Shown piece after piece: positions 1 to 12,700 of a stretch of 64,000 nt of DNA. Position 1 is the first letter of the stretch, and every line of letters starts with the position of its first letter. The stretch lies in assembly GCA_963691705.1 (NCBI GenBank), contig OY829545.1, positions 9,365,444 to 9,429,443 of the forward strand. Reading direction: 5' to 3'. The notes under the pieces are model-generated. The model saw only the letters and a program-made list of their open reading frames with translations, searched no databases and had not been told where the DNA came from. The position numbers were made by a program, and so were the translations under genes. The stretch comes from Viola odorata. Its lineage: Eukaryota; Streptophyta; Magnoliopsida; Malpighiales; Violaceae.

Positions 1-511
1 TTATAGGATTAGGTCCTAATCTTTAAATTGATTTTTCTTAGTTCTTTTGTTGTAGATAGCAATATTTCATACGATGTTTTGTTCCTTTCACTGGTTTTTT
101 TTATATATATATTTTATAATTTTTTTGCTGGCAGCGTATGTTCACGTGCATGCCATTAACTAGTTTTTTTTTCAATCAATGGAATTTGGAAAGGTCACTC
201 TCAAGTCTCAACAACCACATGCCATCACTCAATCTATCTCATTATGAAATGTTTGGGGAAACAATCGCTCGAACACGATGTACCATCTCAGTTTTTATCT
301 CCTAATTGTACTAAAAAAACATGTGAAAATGTGTTCAATGTTTATAAATTTGTTTACTTTTAAAATTTCAATTGAGTTTTGTATAACATGTATATATCTG
401 TGAGTTTCTTTAAATTTTACATCTTACAAAAACAAAAAAACAAGTATGTCAAACTACAACTACAAATTTCAAGTTACATACACACAAATGAGATAGCAAA
501 ATTAGATGATT
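1..511. other. 3' flank of the DUF2854 gene, no gene seen
   Basis: AT-rich DNA downstream of the stop codon of the minus-strand gene that ends at 512. It probably includes that gene's 3' UTR. I see no ORF, RNA gene or repeat that I can support. Confidence 0.5.
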
Positions 512-3500
512 TCAAGAAGATGATGCACTGGCTTTTATGTTGGAAATAAGTCGGACTTCATACAGATCATTCTCCCCTTTCCCTGCACACCAAACCATTT
601 GAAATCAATCAACCATAATCCAAATCTAATACACAAGCATTCCTGAAGATTAGCTGCACGGGATTAAGAATCTTCGGTCGGAATGTTAAAAACAGCAACA
701 CTCACCAACTTCAGCTGTGATGTCTGGTCCAAAAAATGATGTAAATTTTCCCTGCAAATAATACATCTCAGCTTACAAAACATCAGAATTATCCTTTACT
801 CTTCATTCTATTAATTGTTATGAATAAAACTTCTAAGTGGGAAGTTTTGTAAACTTATGCAATGATTTACCTGTCTTTTCTCAAAATCTGACAACTCTAA
901 GCCTTTTGCCTTAAAAACCAGCACCAGACAGTATCTACCATCCTCTGTAACCTGAGAAACGTTAGCAATGTGAGCAAAATGATATCAGCAAAACGAAGCC
1001 TTTCTAAGTATATTACGAGGACGACAGCAGCAAAATGGTAGAACTCTAAATATTACACAGCTTAAACAGTCTAAGCAATCAATCGCCACTAGTGTTTGTG
1101 TCAGAAAAAAAATCAAGTTGCTTTCTGAAAAGACAACATACTTCTTCACGAATCATTTGTAAGATTGGTGCATTCCTCCGGGCAATTCCGCTACCCTGAA
1201 ATGCAAAGGCAAAAGGAGCACCTTTAGAGGCAGTGCACAAGAGTCATTTAAAGTATCTTCTGATGTAATAAATGTACAAAACACACAACAGAGAGTAGAC
1301 CACATAAGAAATTTTATGCTTCCAATTGTAAATGTAAATATGAGATCTTCCACCTGTTAATTGCCGCTTAATTTTTATTTATTTATTAAAATGGGAGAAA
1401 TAGAAACATAATGCAAGATCGTATCCTAAACTTGAGAGACCAAGTTGTGCTCTCCAGGAGAATTTTATCTTGGCAGAAGCGTAAATTTCAGCAGACAGTG
1501 ACTGCATTACCAAGAGATTGTCCTTGGGACACAAAATGGCCATAAAAAAAAGATCATCAAACAGTTTTTTCTTTTCTTTTCCTTAAAGAAATGAAATCAA
1601 GCTGGAATAATTTTCATTCCTAGACAAAATAGCTTAAGATCAATGTAGCGAACTTCAACTAGCTAGTTTGGGATTAAGGCTAAGATGAGTTGAGTAGCAT
1701 GCATGGTAATTTATCTATTTACCAATTCGCTTTTTGAGCAATCTAAAGTTATTACATTGCTCCAAATGGAAATCAACATATCTACATCACATTTTAACTC
1801 GGAGCAAGGCAAAGTATCTATTGAACATTTTTCATTATATAATTATCAGAGTAAATAAGATATTTCTTAAGGCTCTTAATTGTCCTCAGTTAAACACAAG
1901 ATGCTCCTTCGGATGGTAAGGCAGATAATAAGAAAACACTCCAGGTAATATATATGTTAAGTAGCGTACCAGACCATACTGGAAAATTCTTTTCAATGCC
2001 TCATCCAAATGCTGCTCATCTCCATATCGGTACCTTATAACATCATTCCTGACCTAAATAAAGCCATAAAAAGTCACTCTCCATGTTAGATTCTAAATAA
2101 ACTCTCCTAAAAGTACTCTAGCACTCTACTTGTAAATACAATCAGTCAGTAGATACATGAGAATGTTTACATCTGAGAGAAGAACTCTCCTAACAGGTAA
2201 CCTCCCACCCAAAAGAGAAGGTATTTAGGATAAAAAAGCATGTGATATAGCTTCATTCTGCAGCATAAAGCACCATATCCTAACACCACGCGTCATTATA
2301 AGGAAAAACTTCAACAACTGCATAACGGGCAAAGTTTTTGGCCTAGAAACGTAAACTTTAACCCTCCAGACTCTAGCTTTTCCTTTACAACCTCAGCTTT
2401 TGGGCTAGTTATCTTGAGCCGAAGGAGAGGAGCACACAAAGGAAAACCACAAATCAACCACAATGGACAATAACTCTTGATAGTTTGATATGTTAAAATA
2501 GTCACACGAAGAAAAACCAACCAAAAACAGGTTGTAAAGAGATGTAAGATCAGGGATGTATCGTAAATTTCCACAATTTCTCTCTCAACTAAAATTTTGG
2601 ATGAAGTCCAACAGTAACCAATATATTGTCATTTACCTTGGCCAAGGGACCAGGCCAAATTAAGTTGAAATTTAAAGACCATAAACATTGCCAAAACAAG
2701 ATTGAATGAAATGATCAGGACAAATGTGCAGCAGGTCTATTTATGGATGCACTGAGGAATCTAATACTCAATGTAAGCAAGAGGACTAACGACTGAAATG
2801 TCCAACTATATCTTTATTGGCCATCCTTAGAAGAAAAATTACCCAGAAGTTAACGGTTAATTATTATCACTCACCTATTAGGTAATAAAAGCAAACAATT
2901 GAACAAAATTACTGGCCAATATCATATTTAGCATATAGAAGCAAAACCAGACGACAGAAATACCTGTTTAAGGATTGGAGTGGCGCAAGTTTCCCTTAAC
3001 TTTTGAGCATCAGAATAAGTCAAGCATGGTACTGGCTTTAATTCCGCATACTACACAAATCAAAGGAAAGCAACATTCCTTACCACCTTAAGGATGGAAT
3101 AGTCAATGATATAGAACTTACAAAAACCTATAAATGGTCTGAAAGCTATCATGTGAAGGGACATGAAGCAGGACCGTAGGAAACCAAATGAACAAGGGTA
3201 TGCACCATATTGTGGAAGCAACTTACAGAAAAAATAAAAAACAAAACAAATGATCGCATCATCAAGACTTAATAAATCCTACATCTTTAATCCACAGCCA
3301 ATAATAGAAATCTCAGATAGAAACTACCTTCAGGAGTAAAATTATTATTATAGGCTCTGATGTTGGCAGTAATTGTATGAAAGGGAAACTCTATACAGGT
3401 TAGCTACAAGTACAAGGGACAACACTGATACTGACCATAAGTAGGAAAGATCCAACAGTACACACAAATGCATATATATCACTGAGAAAGAGTTGGTTGA

Positions 3501-5069
3501 ATTTAGATTCCAGGGATGTATGTTCCTACATATACTTATAATAAAAATGACTCCAAAAGAGAACATGTCACGATATATTTTCAAGTATAGCTGTTCACGG
3601 AATTTTTTACCTTAAGAGCCATACCAATTATAGCGAGAGGGAAGCCATATGTCAGCATTATTGCTGACCATTCAGAACCTGGAAGGATATTGAAATATGC
3701 CCCAAAGCCATACCTATATGTCATGCAGAAGGTGTAATCAATACCACTTTCGAGTTCGAGGAATTACTAGAGAGTAAATACTCACGACAAAAGTGAAACT
3801 CCTAGACCCAGTCCGATGACACCAAACGAGACCTGCCAACAATAATGCAACGCAACGATGTTACTTGCATGAAGTATCATGCTATCAAAAACTTCAATTT
3901 AAGCACCAATGCTTACTTTGATTGTCTTTCTATAATGGAACAAAGCAAGTTAGGAAAATTCGACTAGTAAACATATATGGGAGTTTCCCCACACACTTCT
4001 ACTATTTATTACAGACGCACTGAAGTATGGGAAAATGACTTATATGAAAGTAGATCTTATATAAAAATTGCAGATACATTAATTGATTGGACCACATGAA
4101 AGAAATTAACCCTCCCATCTTTCTGCATAATACTATTGGATATGTAGTATTGGTCATGTTAGCGCCTTCAAATAAGTTGTGTTATTGTTCTTTCGTGCTT
4201 TTTTTTTCTGCTTCAGCATAAATAAAAGTTCCTCCTTGAAGTAATTCACAGATTTCATAACTAAAAAAATGTCACCCTATGATACTTTCCTTCACCAGAA
4301 AACTCCATTTCCACATTTTTACACAGATTTATGTGATAACACAATTTCATCCACACTTTACCAAATGCAGCAATAATACCTTAAATTTCTTTGAAACAGC
4401 ATATATGAAAGGAATAAGAGTTAGTCCATAGTACTGTGTACTACATGAAACAGCATACCTTAAATTTACTCAGGTGCAGTAAATTGGACAAAAATGCGGC
4501 CATTAACTACTTCAAAATGAGCATTAGAACAGACCAAACAGGACAAAAATCCCATTTTCAATGAATATAACTCTTACAGAATATTGTAGCCAGGGAATTT
4601 TTTATATTATTAACTCTTACAGAATCTTTTTGGCAAATTAGTGATGATTATTTTATTTTCAAAACATATTAATACAAAGAAACAATTCATTATAAAATAC
4701 CAAATCCATTTGACAGTAATAATAAAAAGAAAGGAGCGGGAAGGATTAATTCACCTTGGCAAGAGAGAACTCCTCATCAGTAACAACATCACTCTTGGCA
4801 GAGGCAGATGAAGCAGCAGCAGCAGCAGCAGGCTGAGTTGATTCAGCAGCTTGGGGTATGAACACATTACGGTGCCGTTTTTGAGAAGTAAGAGTTGGGT
4901 ATGGAGATTTATGTGGTAGATGTGAACGAACTGAGAGGAAGCAGCATTTGGGGTAGCAAAAGAGCCCAACAGCTTGGCGGCTGCCATGGCCAATAATGGC
5001 AGTTCTGTTAGTTGCTGCCGTTGCGGTTATAACTGCCGCTGAAGGTGATAATAGTACATGGGTTTTCAT
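512..5069 (-). CDS. Chloroplast DUF2854 (slr0575-like) thylakoid membrane protein, 9 exons
   Basis: I assembled nine exons by hand with consistent phases: 4755-5069, 3786-3832, 3611-3713, 2964-3050, 1970-2053, 1142-1195, 871-951, 706-751 and 512-582. They total 888 nt and give 295 residues. The first ~90 residues are rich in Ser, Thr, Ala and basic residues, as in a chloroplast transit peptide. Exons 2-3 encode two hydrophobic segments (VSFGVIGLGLGVSLLSYGFG, then a stretch ending in YGFPLAIIGMALKYAEL), which I read as a membrane hairpin. The soluble C-terminal part includes VRNDVIRYRYGDEQHLDEAL and SFFGPDITAEVG. The pattern matches cyanobacterial slr0575-like proteins (DUF2854) as I remember them; the biochemical role is unknown. 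The start is the first ATG of the transit-peptide exon. The gene is divergent from the F-box gene, with about 465 bp between start codons. Gene structure is well supported; the family name less so. Confidence 0.82.
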
Positions 5070-5534
5070 TGATGATGCAGAAGAGAAAAGAAGAAGAAAA
5101 TTATTGTATTTTTCAGAGGTTTTGCTCTCTTTTTTGGTGGAGGAGAAGATTGGATGATAATGGCAAAGCGTTACTAGTATTTCTCAAGTCTCAACCGCCA
5201 AAACTATGTTTACGTGGCACTCTTAATATTCTCTACTAATTTTATTTATTCAAATGGGAAATCAAAAAAAATAAAAAACTTATTACGCTGACCCCACAAT
5301 TTTTAGAAAAATAATAATAAATTAATATTTTCTGAACTTTACTTTATTGTTTTATTATTTTTATTTTGGCGTGGAAAATAAATGCGCTTCTTTCTTCCTT
5401 TTTTTTTTTTTCATTTTTTAAACGGAAAATCACACAGATTAATCGGATGGTAATAAACAAAACACGAAGCAATTGGAGAAAAACGATTGATGATAAGAGC
5501 GTTGCTTGTCAGAAGAGCAGACCAGTTAGCAGCT
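5070..5534. promoter_or_regulatory. Shared divergent promoter region
   Basis: The interval separates the start codons of two divergent genes, so it must hold both 5' UTRs and promoters. An ACGTGGC core (G-box/ABRE-like, 5212-5218) lies about 145 bp upstream of the chloroplast gene ATG. Such cores are common in promoters of light-regulated plant genes; its role here is inference. Poly-T runs lie at 5397-5425. Confidence 0.45.
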
Positions 5535-6635
5535 ATGGTGATTCTAACTCGAGAGTTGACGGAAGACATACTATCAAGGCTACCCATCAAGTCTCTTGTT
5601 CGATTCAGGTGCGTTTCCATGTCTTGGAACTCTGATATTTTCCATACTACTGCTTTCTCTAAATTGAGATTCCAAAATTCACCTCTTAACCCACAAATGG
5701 ATGCCCAGAAGCTCCTCATCTCAACTCCTGATCATAGTCCTAAAACCCTAGATTACCAGTCATGCTTCGGCAGCGAAGATGACCTACTAGATCTTGATTT
5801 TCCACTCAAGAAACCCAACACCCCAGTTATCATCTGGGGTTCTTGCAAGGGTTTGGTCTGTGTTTCTATTGAGAACTGTAGAGACATCTTTGTTTGGAAT
5901 CCATCCACTGGGATTTACAGAAAATTGCCAGATCCTGGTAGAGATGGTGATGATGATGGTGGTGATTTCTTATATTATTCCTATGGATTCGGTTACGATT
6001 CGGTATCTGATGATTTCAAGGCTGTTATCGTATCAACCGAGTGGGAGCATCAGGCCCCCGATTCTAGTATTGTGAAAACTAAATTAGATGCCAAGGTGTT
6101 TTCACTAACTGCGAATTCCTGGAAGGTGTTGTTGCCAAAGATAGATATTAACGGTAGCTTCAGTGACCCGAACGGGTGGTTCTTAAACGGAGCCATCCAT
6201 TGGAAACCCAGGGATTTACATGCAGAAACTATTGTCGGGTTCGATCTAGCGAGTGAGGAATTCTTTGAGGTTCCAATGCCAGATTGGATGATCCAAAACA
6301 GCGGGTTCTTCCAAAGATTGGGGGTTCTTCAAGGTTCACTTTGCATTACTCATTTCGCTCCTCCTTCTTTCCACATTCGCCAACTGTGGGTCATGAAGGA
6401 GTATGGCAAGAAGGAGTCATGGACTCCACTGGTAGAAGGATGCCATTACGATTATAGTGTGTTGCCGTTGTGCGATACGGAAAAGGGGTACATCCTACTC
6501 GATGGAGGAGAGTTAGTAAAGTATGATCTCGAAGGTGGTTTGGTCGAGAGCCTCACAATTTGCAGGGGAAGTGATGATTGTGTTGTGGTTCAGTACATTG
6601 AGAGTCCAATCTCACCCTTTTCTTGGAATGAGTAG
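5535..6635 (+). CDS. F-box protein with F-box associated (FBA type 1) domain
   Basis: Single-exon protein of 366 residues. The N-terminal F-box (about residues 3-45) reads LTREDL-like then ILSRLPIKSLVRFRCVSMSW, the SKP1-binding motif that puts the protein in an SCF ubiquitin ligase. The rest fits the FBA_1 interaction domain: GSCKGLVCVS, WNPSTGIYRKLP, YGFGYDSVSDDFKAV, FLNGAIHW and FDLASEEFFEVPMPDW occur in the usual order. Substrate is unknown; CPR1/CPR30-type proteins are the nearest class I recognise. I chose the ATG at 5535 because it sits just before the F-box in a good context (GCT ATG G). An in-frame ATG at 5490 would add 15 residues. The reading frame is intact with no sign of decay. 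Confidence 0.88.
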   Translation: MVILTRELTEDILSRLPIKSLVRFRCVSMSWNSDIFHTTAFSKLRFQNSPLNPQMDAQKLLISTPDHSPKTLDYQSCFGSEDDLLDLDFPLKKPNTPVIIWGSCKGLVCVSIENCRDIFVWNPSTGIYRKLPDPGRDGDDDGGDFLYYSYGFGYDSVSDDFKAVIVSTEWEHQAPDSSIVKTKLDAKVFSLTANSWKVLLPKIDINGSFSDPNGWFLNGAIHWKPRDLHAETIVGFDLASEEFFEVPMPDWMIQNSGFFQRLGVLQGSLCITHFAPPSFHIRQLWVMKEYGKKESWTPLVEGCHYDYSVLPLCDTEKGYILLDGGELVKYDLEGGLVESLTICRGSDDCVVVQYIESPISPFSWNE

Positions 6636-7319
6636 AAGAGCAAGAATCGGAAGCCAAAGTTGAGGCAACAATAAAGATAGAAATTGAAGTAATAACTAAT
6701 AAGTGGATCTATATCTATGTATATTTCCCGATGCTACTTTCGTTTGTTTTGCTTGGTGTAGCAGTTTTAATTACTTGATCTGTAGTGTTGTGTTGGATTC
6801 TGCAAATTGTAATGGATATTTATTTGTATGCATCGGAAGAGCAGTAGCCATGTTGTGAATTTTTATTGATTCTGCCAAATGTGGTGGTTCTTCGTTTGAT
6901 TCCATGCTGGCCAACGGCCACCGGCCACCGGAAACGTTAAATAGAGGACAGTTAAGTGTTAAGTCACCTTCGGTAGAGGGACGAACAATGTTATTGCAAC
7001 AACTATGACAACAACTACAGCCGAACAGACGGAACAAAAATTGTGACCCCTATGTATAAGAACTCTGATTAAATGATACTGATGCATCAGCCCTCTGAGT
7101 AAATTCAGATTAACTAATGGTGTGTGATGTGATGAATGGAGTGTGATTAAGGGAAGCTAATTCAATGAACCGTACAATTTGGAGATTTTCCTAATTAATT
7201 AATCAATCCTATACATGGGCGTATCGTATCTTTGAGTAAACCAAGACAAAGATTTGATGATTAGGTGTTTCAAACATGAGATCGACAAGATCATGAAGGT
7301 CATTATTAGACCAAAAATG

Positions 7320-7361
7320 CAGCCCCTAATCTCTAATTACTGTACTAATTAGAGGTAGGGG
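7320..7361. repeat. Imperfect hairpin and 19-bp inverted repeat arm
   Basis: CCCCTAATCTCTAATT at 7323 pairs imperfectly with AATTAGAGGTAGGGG, which ends at 7361, around an 8-nt loop. The 19-mer at 7320-7338 is also the exact reverse complement of 8078-8096, about 740 bp away. Confidence 0.5.
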
Positions 7362-8776
7362 ACACAAGAAAAAACCTAACTCTATTCAGTGAACTACCGT
7401 ACCATTTGGAGATGTCTGAGACTGTAATCTTTGAACAAACCTAGACAAAGATACGCTAATTATTTAACCACATTTACTATAGTATAAGCTTATTGATTTG
7501 GTCTACTGCTAATTTGTATGAAATTGGGAGGAAGGTGGGTGTGGTGTTGGCTAATAAATTAATAATGGGAAAATTAAGAAAAAATGTAAAGGCTGTCGAG
7601 TTAATAAAACTATAAAAGGCAGGGGCCATGTCCCCTCACGAGATTGTCACGTGCAGAGGCATGTCTTGAATGCACAGTACAGGTTTCTAACTTAGTGATT
7701 TTCTATTATACAAACGCCAAACCCAGGAAACAACATTTGTGACAAAACCCTTCTCCATTTCTTAAATTAATCTATTTGAGGTTTAATTAATCCATGATCA
7801 TATTATTATTATTATTTATGGAATCTAGATGGCCCAAGCACACACACCATCGGATAAGGAAAATATATTATTCTTTTCCATCGGTTTATTAGCCATACTC
7901 CTTACTCGATATAATATGGGTGGTAATACTTGTTTTTTTTATTTGAAACCCAAAACGTCAGTTAATAAAAACTAGAGAGAGCGTTATTGAATTGGGTACG
8001 AAAGAATGTGATGAAAACAAAAGGAAGTGAGGAGAAAAGAGTTGACTAAGCAGCAGAATTTGCACAATTGACACTATAATTAGAGATTAGGGGCTGGAGA
8101 GAGCAGTAAACCATTTCTGGTAGAACAATACTGGAGTGGAGGAGCACGAGACGAAACATGTGGGATTCTGCTATGTTTTTGTTTTGATTACTTCATTAAC
8201 TTTAATTACTTGTCTTTGTTTTGAACAAGTCTCGTCACCCAAATTCTGTTCATTCTCAGGCAATTTTCTTGAGTTTTGTGCTTCTGGGACTTGCAACTCC
8301 TACAATTACGCCCCTTTTGTTCCTTTCTTGCCATTTTTATTCAATGATACCTTACATTATTTACCTAATAATGACTATGTACACACTTGCAATTCATTAT
8401 TTCATTGTGTGGTATGTATGAGAAGTAGATCCATGGAATGATGGAAGGCTACTACTACTCCTATGGCAGAACATGAACACAAAACACTCAAATGAACTTA
8501 AAGCGAGATATCAATAATATCATGCTCGGGTTTCTTGATCTATGTGTTTGGTATTTGTGGGGGCACCAAGGACATGGCTGCAAATAACATGCACATTATG
8601 TCCTCCTGTTTCTCTGCCTATAAAACATACACTAGCTAGTATTAATATGTATAGTTTTATGCTATTAATTAAATAATTAATCAATTTCACATATATGATA
8701 TAAATGTAGTACATATATAATGTGATCTAATTAATAATGCATTAAGATTAAAATTCTATATAAAAAAATATTATTG

Positions 8777-9025
8777 TCTCTTCGTTTTTTAAAGGTTGTC
8801 GTATTTAGGGAAAAGTTTTGTTTCTAAATAAATATTTGCCTCATTCAGGTTTTTTTTAGGAGATTAGTCGATTCCTTTTATTTACTTAGCCATAATAATA
8901 CTTTAATTTATTAGAAGGCATGAGTTAGGATTAAATGAGAGATTAATGGGTATTTGTGGAAATTAATCATTTTTTTAGTACAAGTGAATATAATTAAATT
9001 GACAATTTTTCAGAAACAACGGAAG
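8777..9025. mobile_element. Probable decayed Stowaway-like MITE
   Basis: The left end (CTCTTCGTTTTTTAAAGGTTG) and the reverse complement of the right end (CTTCCGTTGTTTCTGAAAAA) look like diverged copies of a CTCCCTCCGT-type terminal repeat about 250 bp apart. The ends are too worn for me to set exact limits or a TA target duplication. Confidence 0.3.
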
Positions 9026-9489
9026 TATATGTAGTCATAGTAAAACATGATTGATCATACAGAGGACTGTAAAATATACTATGAACTTTAATAAATAGAA
9101 AAGAACACATGAACAACGAAACTAAATTAACTTCGTATTAAATAAGTCTGAACTATAAATATTTTTAAACTTAACGCGTTATAACTATAATCTTAATCAA
9201 GGAAATATATAACACCTCAATATGTAAATTATTCACGCATAATAATCGAACTATCGACCTCTTATTTTTGGGAATGCCAATAATGAATTAATTAAATAAT
9301 TAGGAATGGGAGATGAGGAGATCGATGCCGACCGATTGGTTCTTAGGTGGTTGAAACTTGAGACTCACATAAATGTTGGTGCAGAGGATGATGATGTGTC
9401 TGGGAATCAAAATGGTGGGGATTGGTTTGGAGGGACCTACCTTGCATGTTCCTTTGAACCTTTGGACCACTCCGACTCCGATCACTCTT

Positions 9490-9497
9490 TATATAAA
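9490..9497 (+). promoter_or_regulatory. TATA box of the DVL/RTFL gene
   Basis: TATATAAA lies 112 nt upstream of the peptide ATG. That predicts a transcription start near 9525 and a 5' UTR of roughly 85 nt, consistent with a short single-exon gene. Confidence 0.55.
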
Positions 9498-9608
9498 GCA
9501 CCAACGCAACCAATTGGCTCTATTGTATCTCTACCCATTCCCATTCCTCTCCTACTACTACTACATACCAAACTTTGAACCCAGAAATCAAGAAAATCAA
9601 GAAAAGCA

Positions 9609-9785
9609 ATGGAGACGATTAGAAGAAGTGAACGAAGTGGTACTACTACTACTACTACAAATACAACGAAAGATGGGAAGAAGAAGATTTCTTGCAGAAG
9701 GCTTGGAGGTTATCTAAGGCAACAGAAAGGAAGGCTCTACATCATAAGAAGATGTGTAGTCATGCTTCTATGTTGGGATGACTAA
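9609..9785 (+). CDS. DVL/RTFL (DEVIL/ROTUNDIFOLIA-like) small signalling peptide
   Basis: A 58-residue single-exon protein, shorter than usual ORF-length cutoffs. Residues 29-58 carry the family signature: [14 protein letters not shown], then [16 protein letters not shown] at the extreme C terminus. The N-terminal half is basic and Thr-rich and includes a run of six Thr, the variable part of this family. DVL/RTFL peptides are plant-specific and membrane-associated; overexpression in Arabidopsis alters cell proliferation and organ shape, and the conserved 30-residue block suffices for activity. The ATG at 9609 (AGCA ATG G) is the first in the transcript predicted from the TATA box at 9490. Normal C-terminal residues are WH(D/N), so WDD is a small variation. 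Family assignment is secure; the specific member is not assigned. Confidence 0.93.
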   Translation: METIRRSERSGTTTTTTNTTKDGKKKISCRRLGGYLRQQKGRLYIIRRCVVMLLCWDD

Positions 9786-12700
9786 TTAATGAACTATATA
9801 ATATATTCAGTATAGTATGTGGGATGGATGTAGCTTCTTCTCCCCCTTAATTTGGTGTTTCTGGGTTTTCCTCCAAGTGTAAATACAAAAAGAGAGATTC
9901 TAGCTAGCTACCTATTGTACTTCGTATGATTTCTCTCTAAATCTTATCGACATTATTAATTGTTGGTTTCCTTCTTCCTTTGTAGTCTGCGGATTTAGTC
10001 TCTTTAGATGTCTTCTCCGTCTTTCTCATGTAGGAGATTAAACACGCTCCAACAAGTCCTAAATAAAACGACTCTTTTTCTATTGCTTTCTCAACTTGTT
10101 AATTAGGCTTGAATTTCCTCCAAATGTAAATAGAAAGAAAAAGAGAGATCATTAGGCATATGCAATTATACTACTTATTATTATTATTTACCTCTTATTT
10201 ATTAATATTCTTTTTCTTTGAAAAATATTTATTGAAATTCTTGAATACACCAAGTTGACCAAAACGAAAATGAAAATGATTAGTCAAATTATTACATTAA
10301 TTCTGATACATAATCCAAAAATATTATTAACTTTATTTTTTTAATTAAGAGTTCTACTCAGAGATTCAACCTGCGCTCCCCACATCAAAGCTCAGGTTCA
10401 ATAGAATCATCAGCTCTGCTACCACTTGTTAGAGAAATAAAAACCTACCGTTTTTTTATATGGAATAATACTATCCGGTTTAAAGTCAAACCCGCACAAT
10501 TTAATGAAAAGACATCATTTCATTAAGAGTTCCACCACTCTTATACTTAATTTTTATCTTTTTTATTTTCAATCCGAGACTTTGGTTCAAATGCCTCAAT
10601 AACTTATTAGCATGAAGTCTAGATAGTTAAACTTTATTGATAAAATAAACTAATTTTTTCATGCATGCCAATTAGCCAATGTTTTGTCTCAATAACAAAA
10701 CGTACTTAATGTTGTAGACTAATCAATTAGCGTACAGGACCACAGTTACGACTGATTTAATTTGTCTTAAAAATAGAATGCAATATTTAAGCGTTTATTG
10801 TTTTTTTCATAAAAAGTAAATACTTAATAAATAATTTTAAAAATAAGTGTTATTTATTAAATGTGTCATTTTTTCATATAAAATAATTTAGATCGTTTTG
10901 ACTTCATAATTTGTGTTATTTTATTCAAATAAAGATAAATTTATTTTCGAATTGGATCGATTATTTTATATTTTTTCATTCGAATATTCAATATTTAAAG
11001 AAAACTTCGGTATAGTACCCAAGCATCTCCCTTGAGAACGTGAAATTGCAAAAAAAAAAAATTGAAAACATATGATTAATGATACACGCAAACTTTGCGT
11101 TTCCAAAAAAAAAAAAAAACTGCGGGCATTGCTTTCAGAAAGATACCTATGGACTTCCACACCGAACTTCGTAGCTCATCCATGCATTCTATCATGGGCC
11201 TTGATGTAGGGCCGGACAATTCATATGTTCAGCAAAAATATCTTATGAAGTTAAGTTACTGTCTTCCTTAAACAATAGTCTCTCACATTTGCGAACTTCA
11301 AACTATAATCTTTGATATTTTCATACGTTTTAAATTTTAATCCGTACTGTTAAAAATTCTGTCCAAAACGCTAATGGAGCATTAAAAAATTTATATAAAA
11401 AATTTATTAAAAAATATAATAAAAGTAAAAAAAATTATAAAAAATACTGAAAATATTGAGATTGATTTTCTTATGATAATATTTTTTAACATGTTGTAAT
11501 TTATATTAGTACATCAATTTTATTTATATTAATACATCAATTTTATTTATGTAACATGTTGTAATTTCTTTAATAATTAAAAAAATACGATTACGGGAAT
11601 ATACTTATAAATAAAATATTTTAATATACTTAATATTTTAATTATTTCTTGGTTGTTATTCAACTGGTTTGTGCATTTTCACTTAGTTCTTGGTATTGTA
11701 CTAATAATTAATAATATAACTAGTTTTCTTAATTTATTTTTTGAGTGATGGAGGTGCGATTCGAACAAAATTGTTTAGAAATATAGGCAACAAAATTTTC
11801 TTTTGTTTCTCTGGGTGTTCTCTCGAATGATGATACTAATTTCGTTCGAGTTCTATCGAGTTTTTAAAAGTTGGTGGCGATTCTTTCAATATAATTTTGT
11901 TCTATTTTCAAATTTCGAACAAAAGATATTGGTTAACGGTGACTAATTTTTTACGATTTAACTACAACCAATATTTGTAATTGTATACTAGGAAGACCGA
12001 CCCTTACTAAACTAATAATTCCTTAACATTTGGACCTTTACCAGAAAGAAAAAAATGAAAAAAAATGAAAAAGAAAGAAAAAGGAAAGGAATGGAAAAGG
12101 AAAGAAGAAGCATTTTGAAGATTTTTTGAGGGGAAAGGTGATGAGTGAAGCTGACATTGACTGGATAAGTCAATAAAATCAAAGAGAGACCTTTTTTCTC
12201 ATTACACAAGTTCTACTCACTGACTCATGGGTATTCGTATACTACTGCTCAGCTGAGCCTGAGGCCTATACTACAGTCTACTCCTTGTTGCGAAAAGAAA
12301 TATGGTGGAATTGGTGATGATATTTATTGTCCTTTTTGCCATTCCATGTCTATGTCCTGCTTGCTTGCGGACAAAAAGGGGAATCAAACAATTCTTGCCA
12401 AAAACCTAACATGTCCTTATGATCATGTGAGTACTGAGTAGAAGTAGTAGTAGTAAAATTTCATAAAATTACCCCATCATTACCATGTTGCTGCTTATAA
12501 AACCATACACATGCATAATGTTTTCACGATAACCATCCCTTTTTTTCTTTTGTTTCTTCCCGCTTGTCTCTTAGCTACTCTACACTCCATGATAAGGAAA
12601 AAGAAGGATTGGTGTAACCGGTTTGTCACTCTTATTCTTTGAATAAAATGTCATAAGTATAGATTGTTATCGAGTAGGAATGAGAATATTTTATTTTTTA

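Larger units (their letters stand above)
6636..9489. other. Gene-poor interval with inverted and direct repeats
   Basis: It starts with the likely 3' UTR of the F-box gene. A frame open from 8136 to 8441 has no ATG at its start and no recognisable domain, so I do not call it. Structure seen: a hairpin at 7320-7361, a 19-bp far inverted repeat (7320-7338 with 8078-8096), an imperfect direct repeat (about 7160-7260 with 7385-7470), and a decayed Stowaway-like element around 8777-9025. No tRNA or other RNA gene was recognised. Confidence 0.4.

Noticed and set aside
8136..8441. 101-codon open frame
   Set aside because: Starts at GTG, has no domain, and its Phe/Leu-rich composition fits AT-rich non-coding DNA.
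9306..9717. Two open frames overlapping the DVL gene and its promoter
   Set aside because: They are in other frames, span the TATA box, and the DVL signature is clear in the third frame.
12012..12209. 65-codon minus-strand frame rich in Phe/Ser
   Set aside because: Low-complexity product of an A/G-rich tract.
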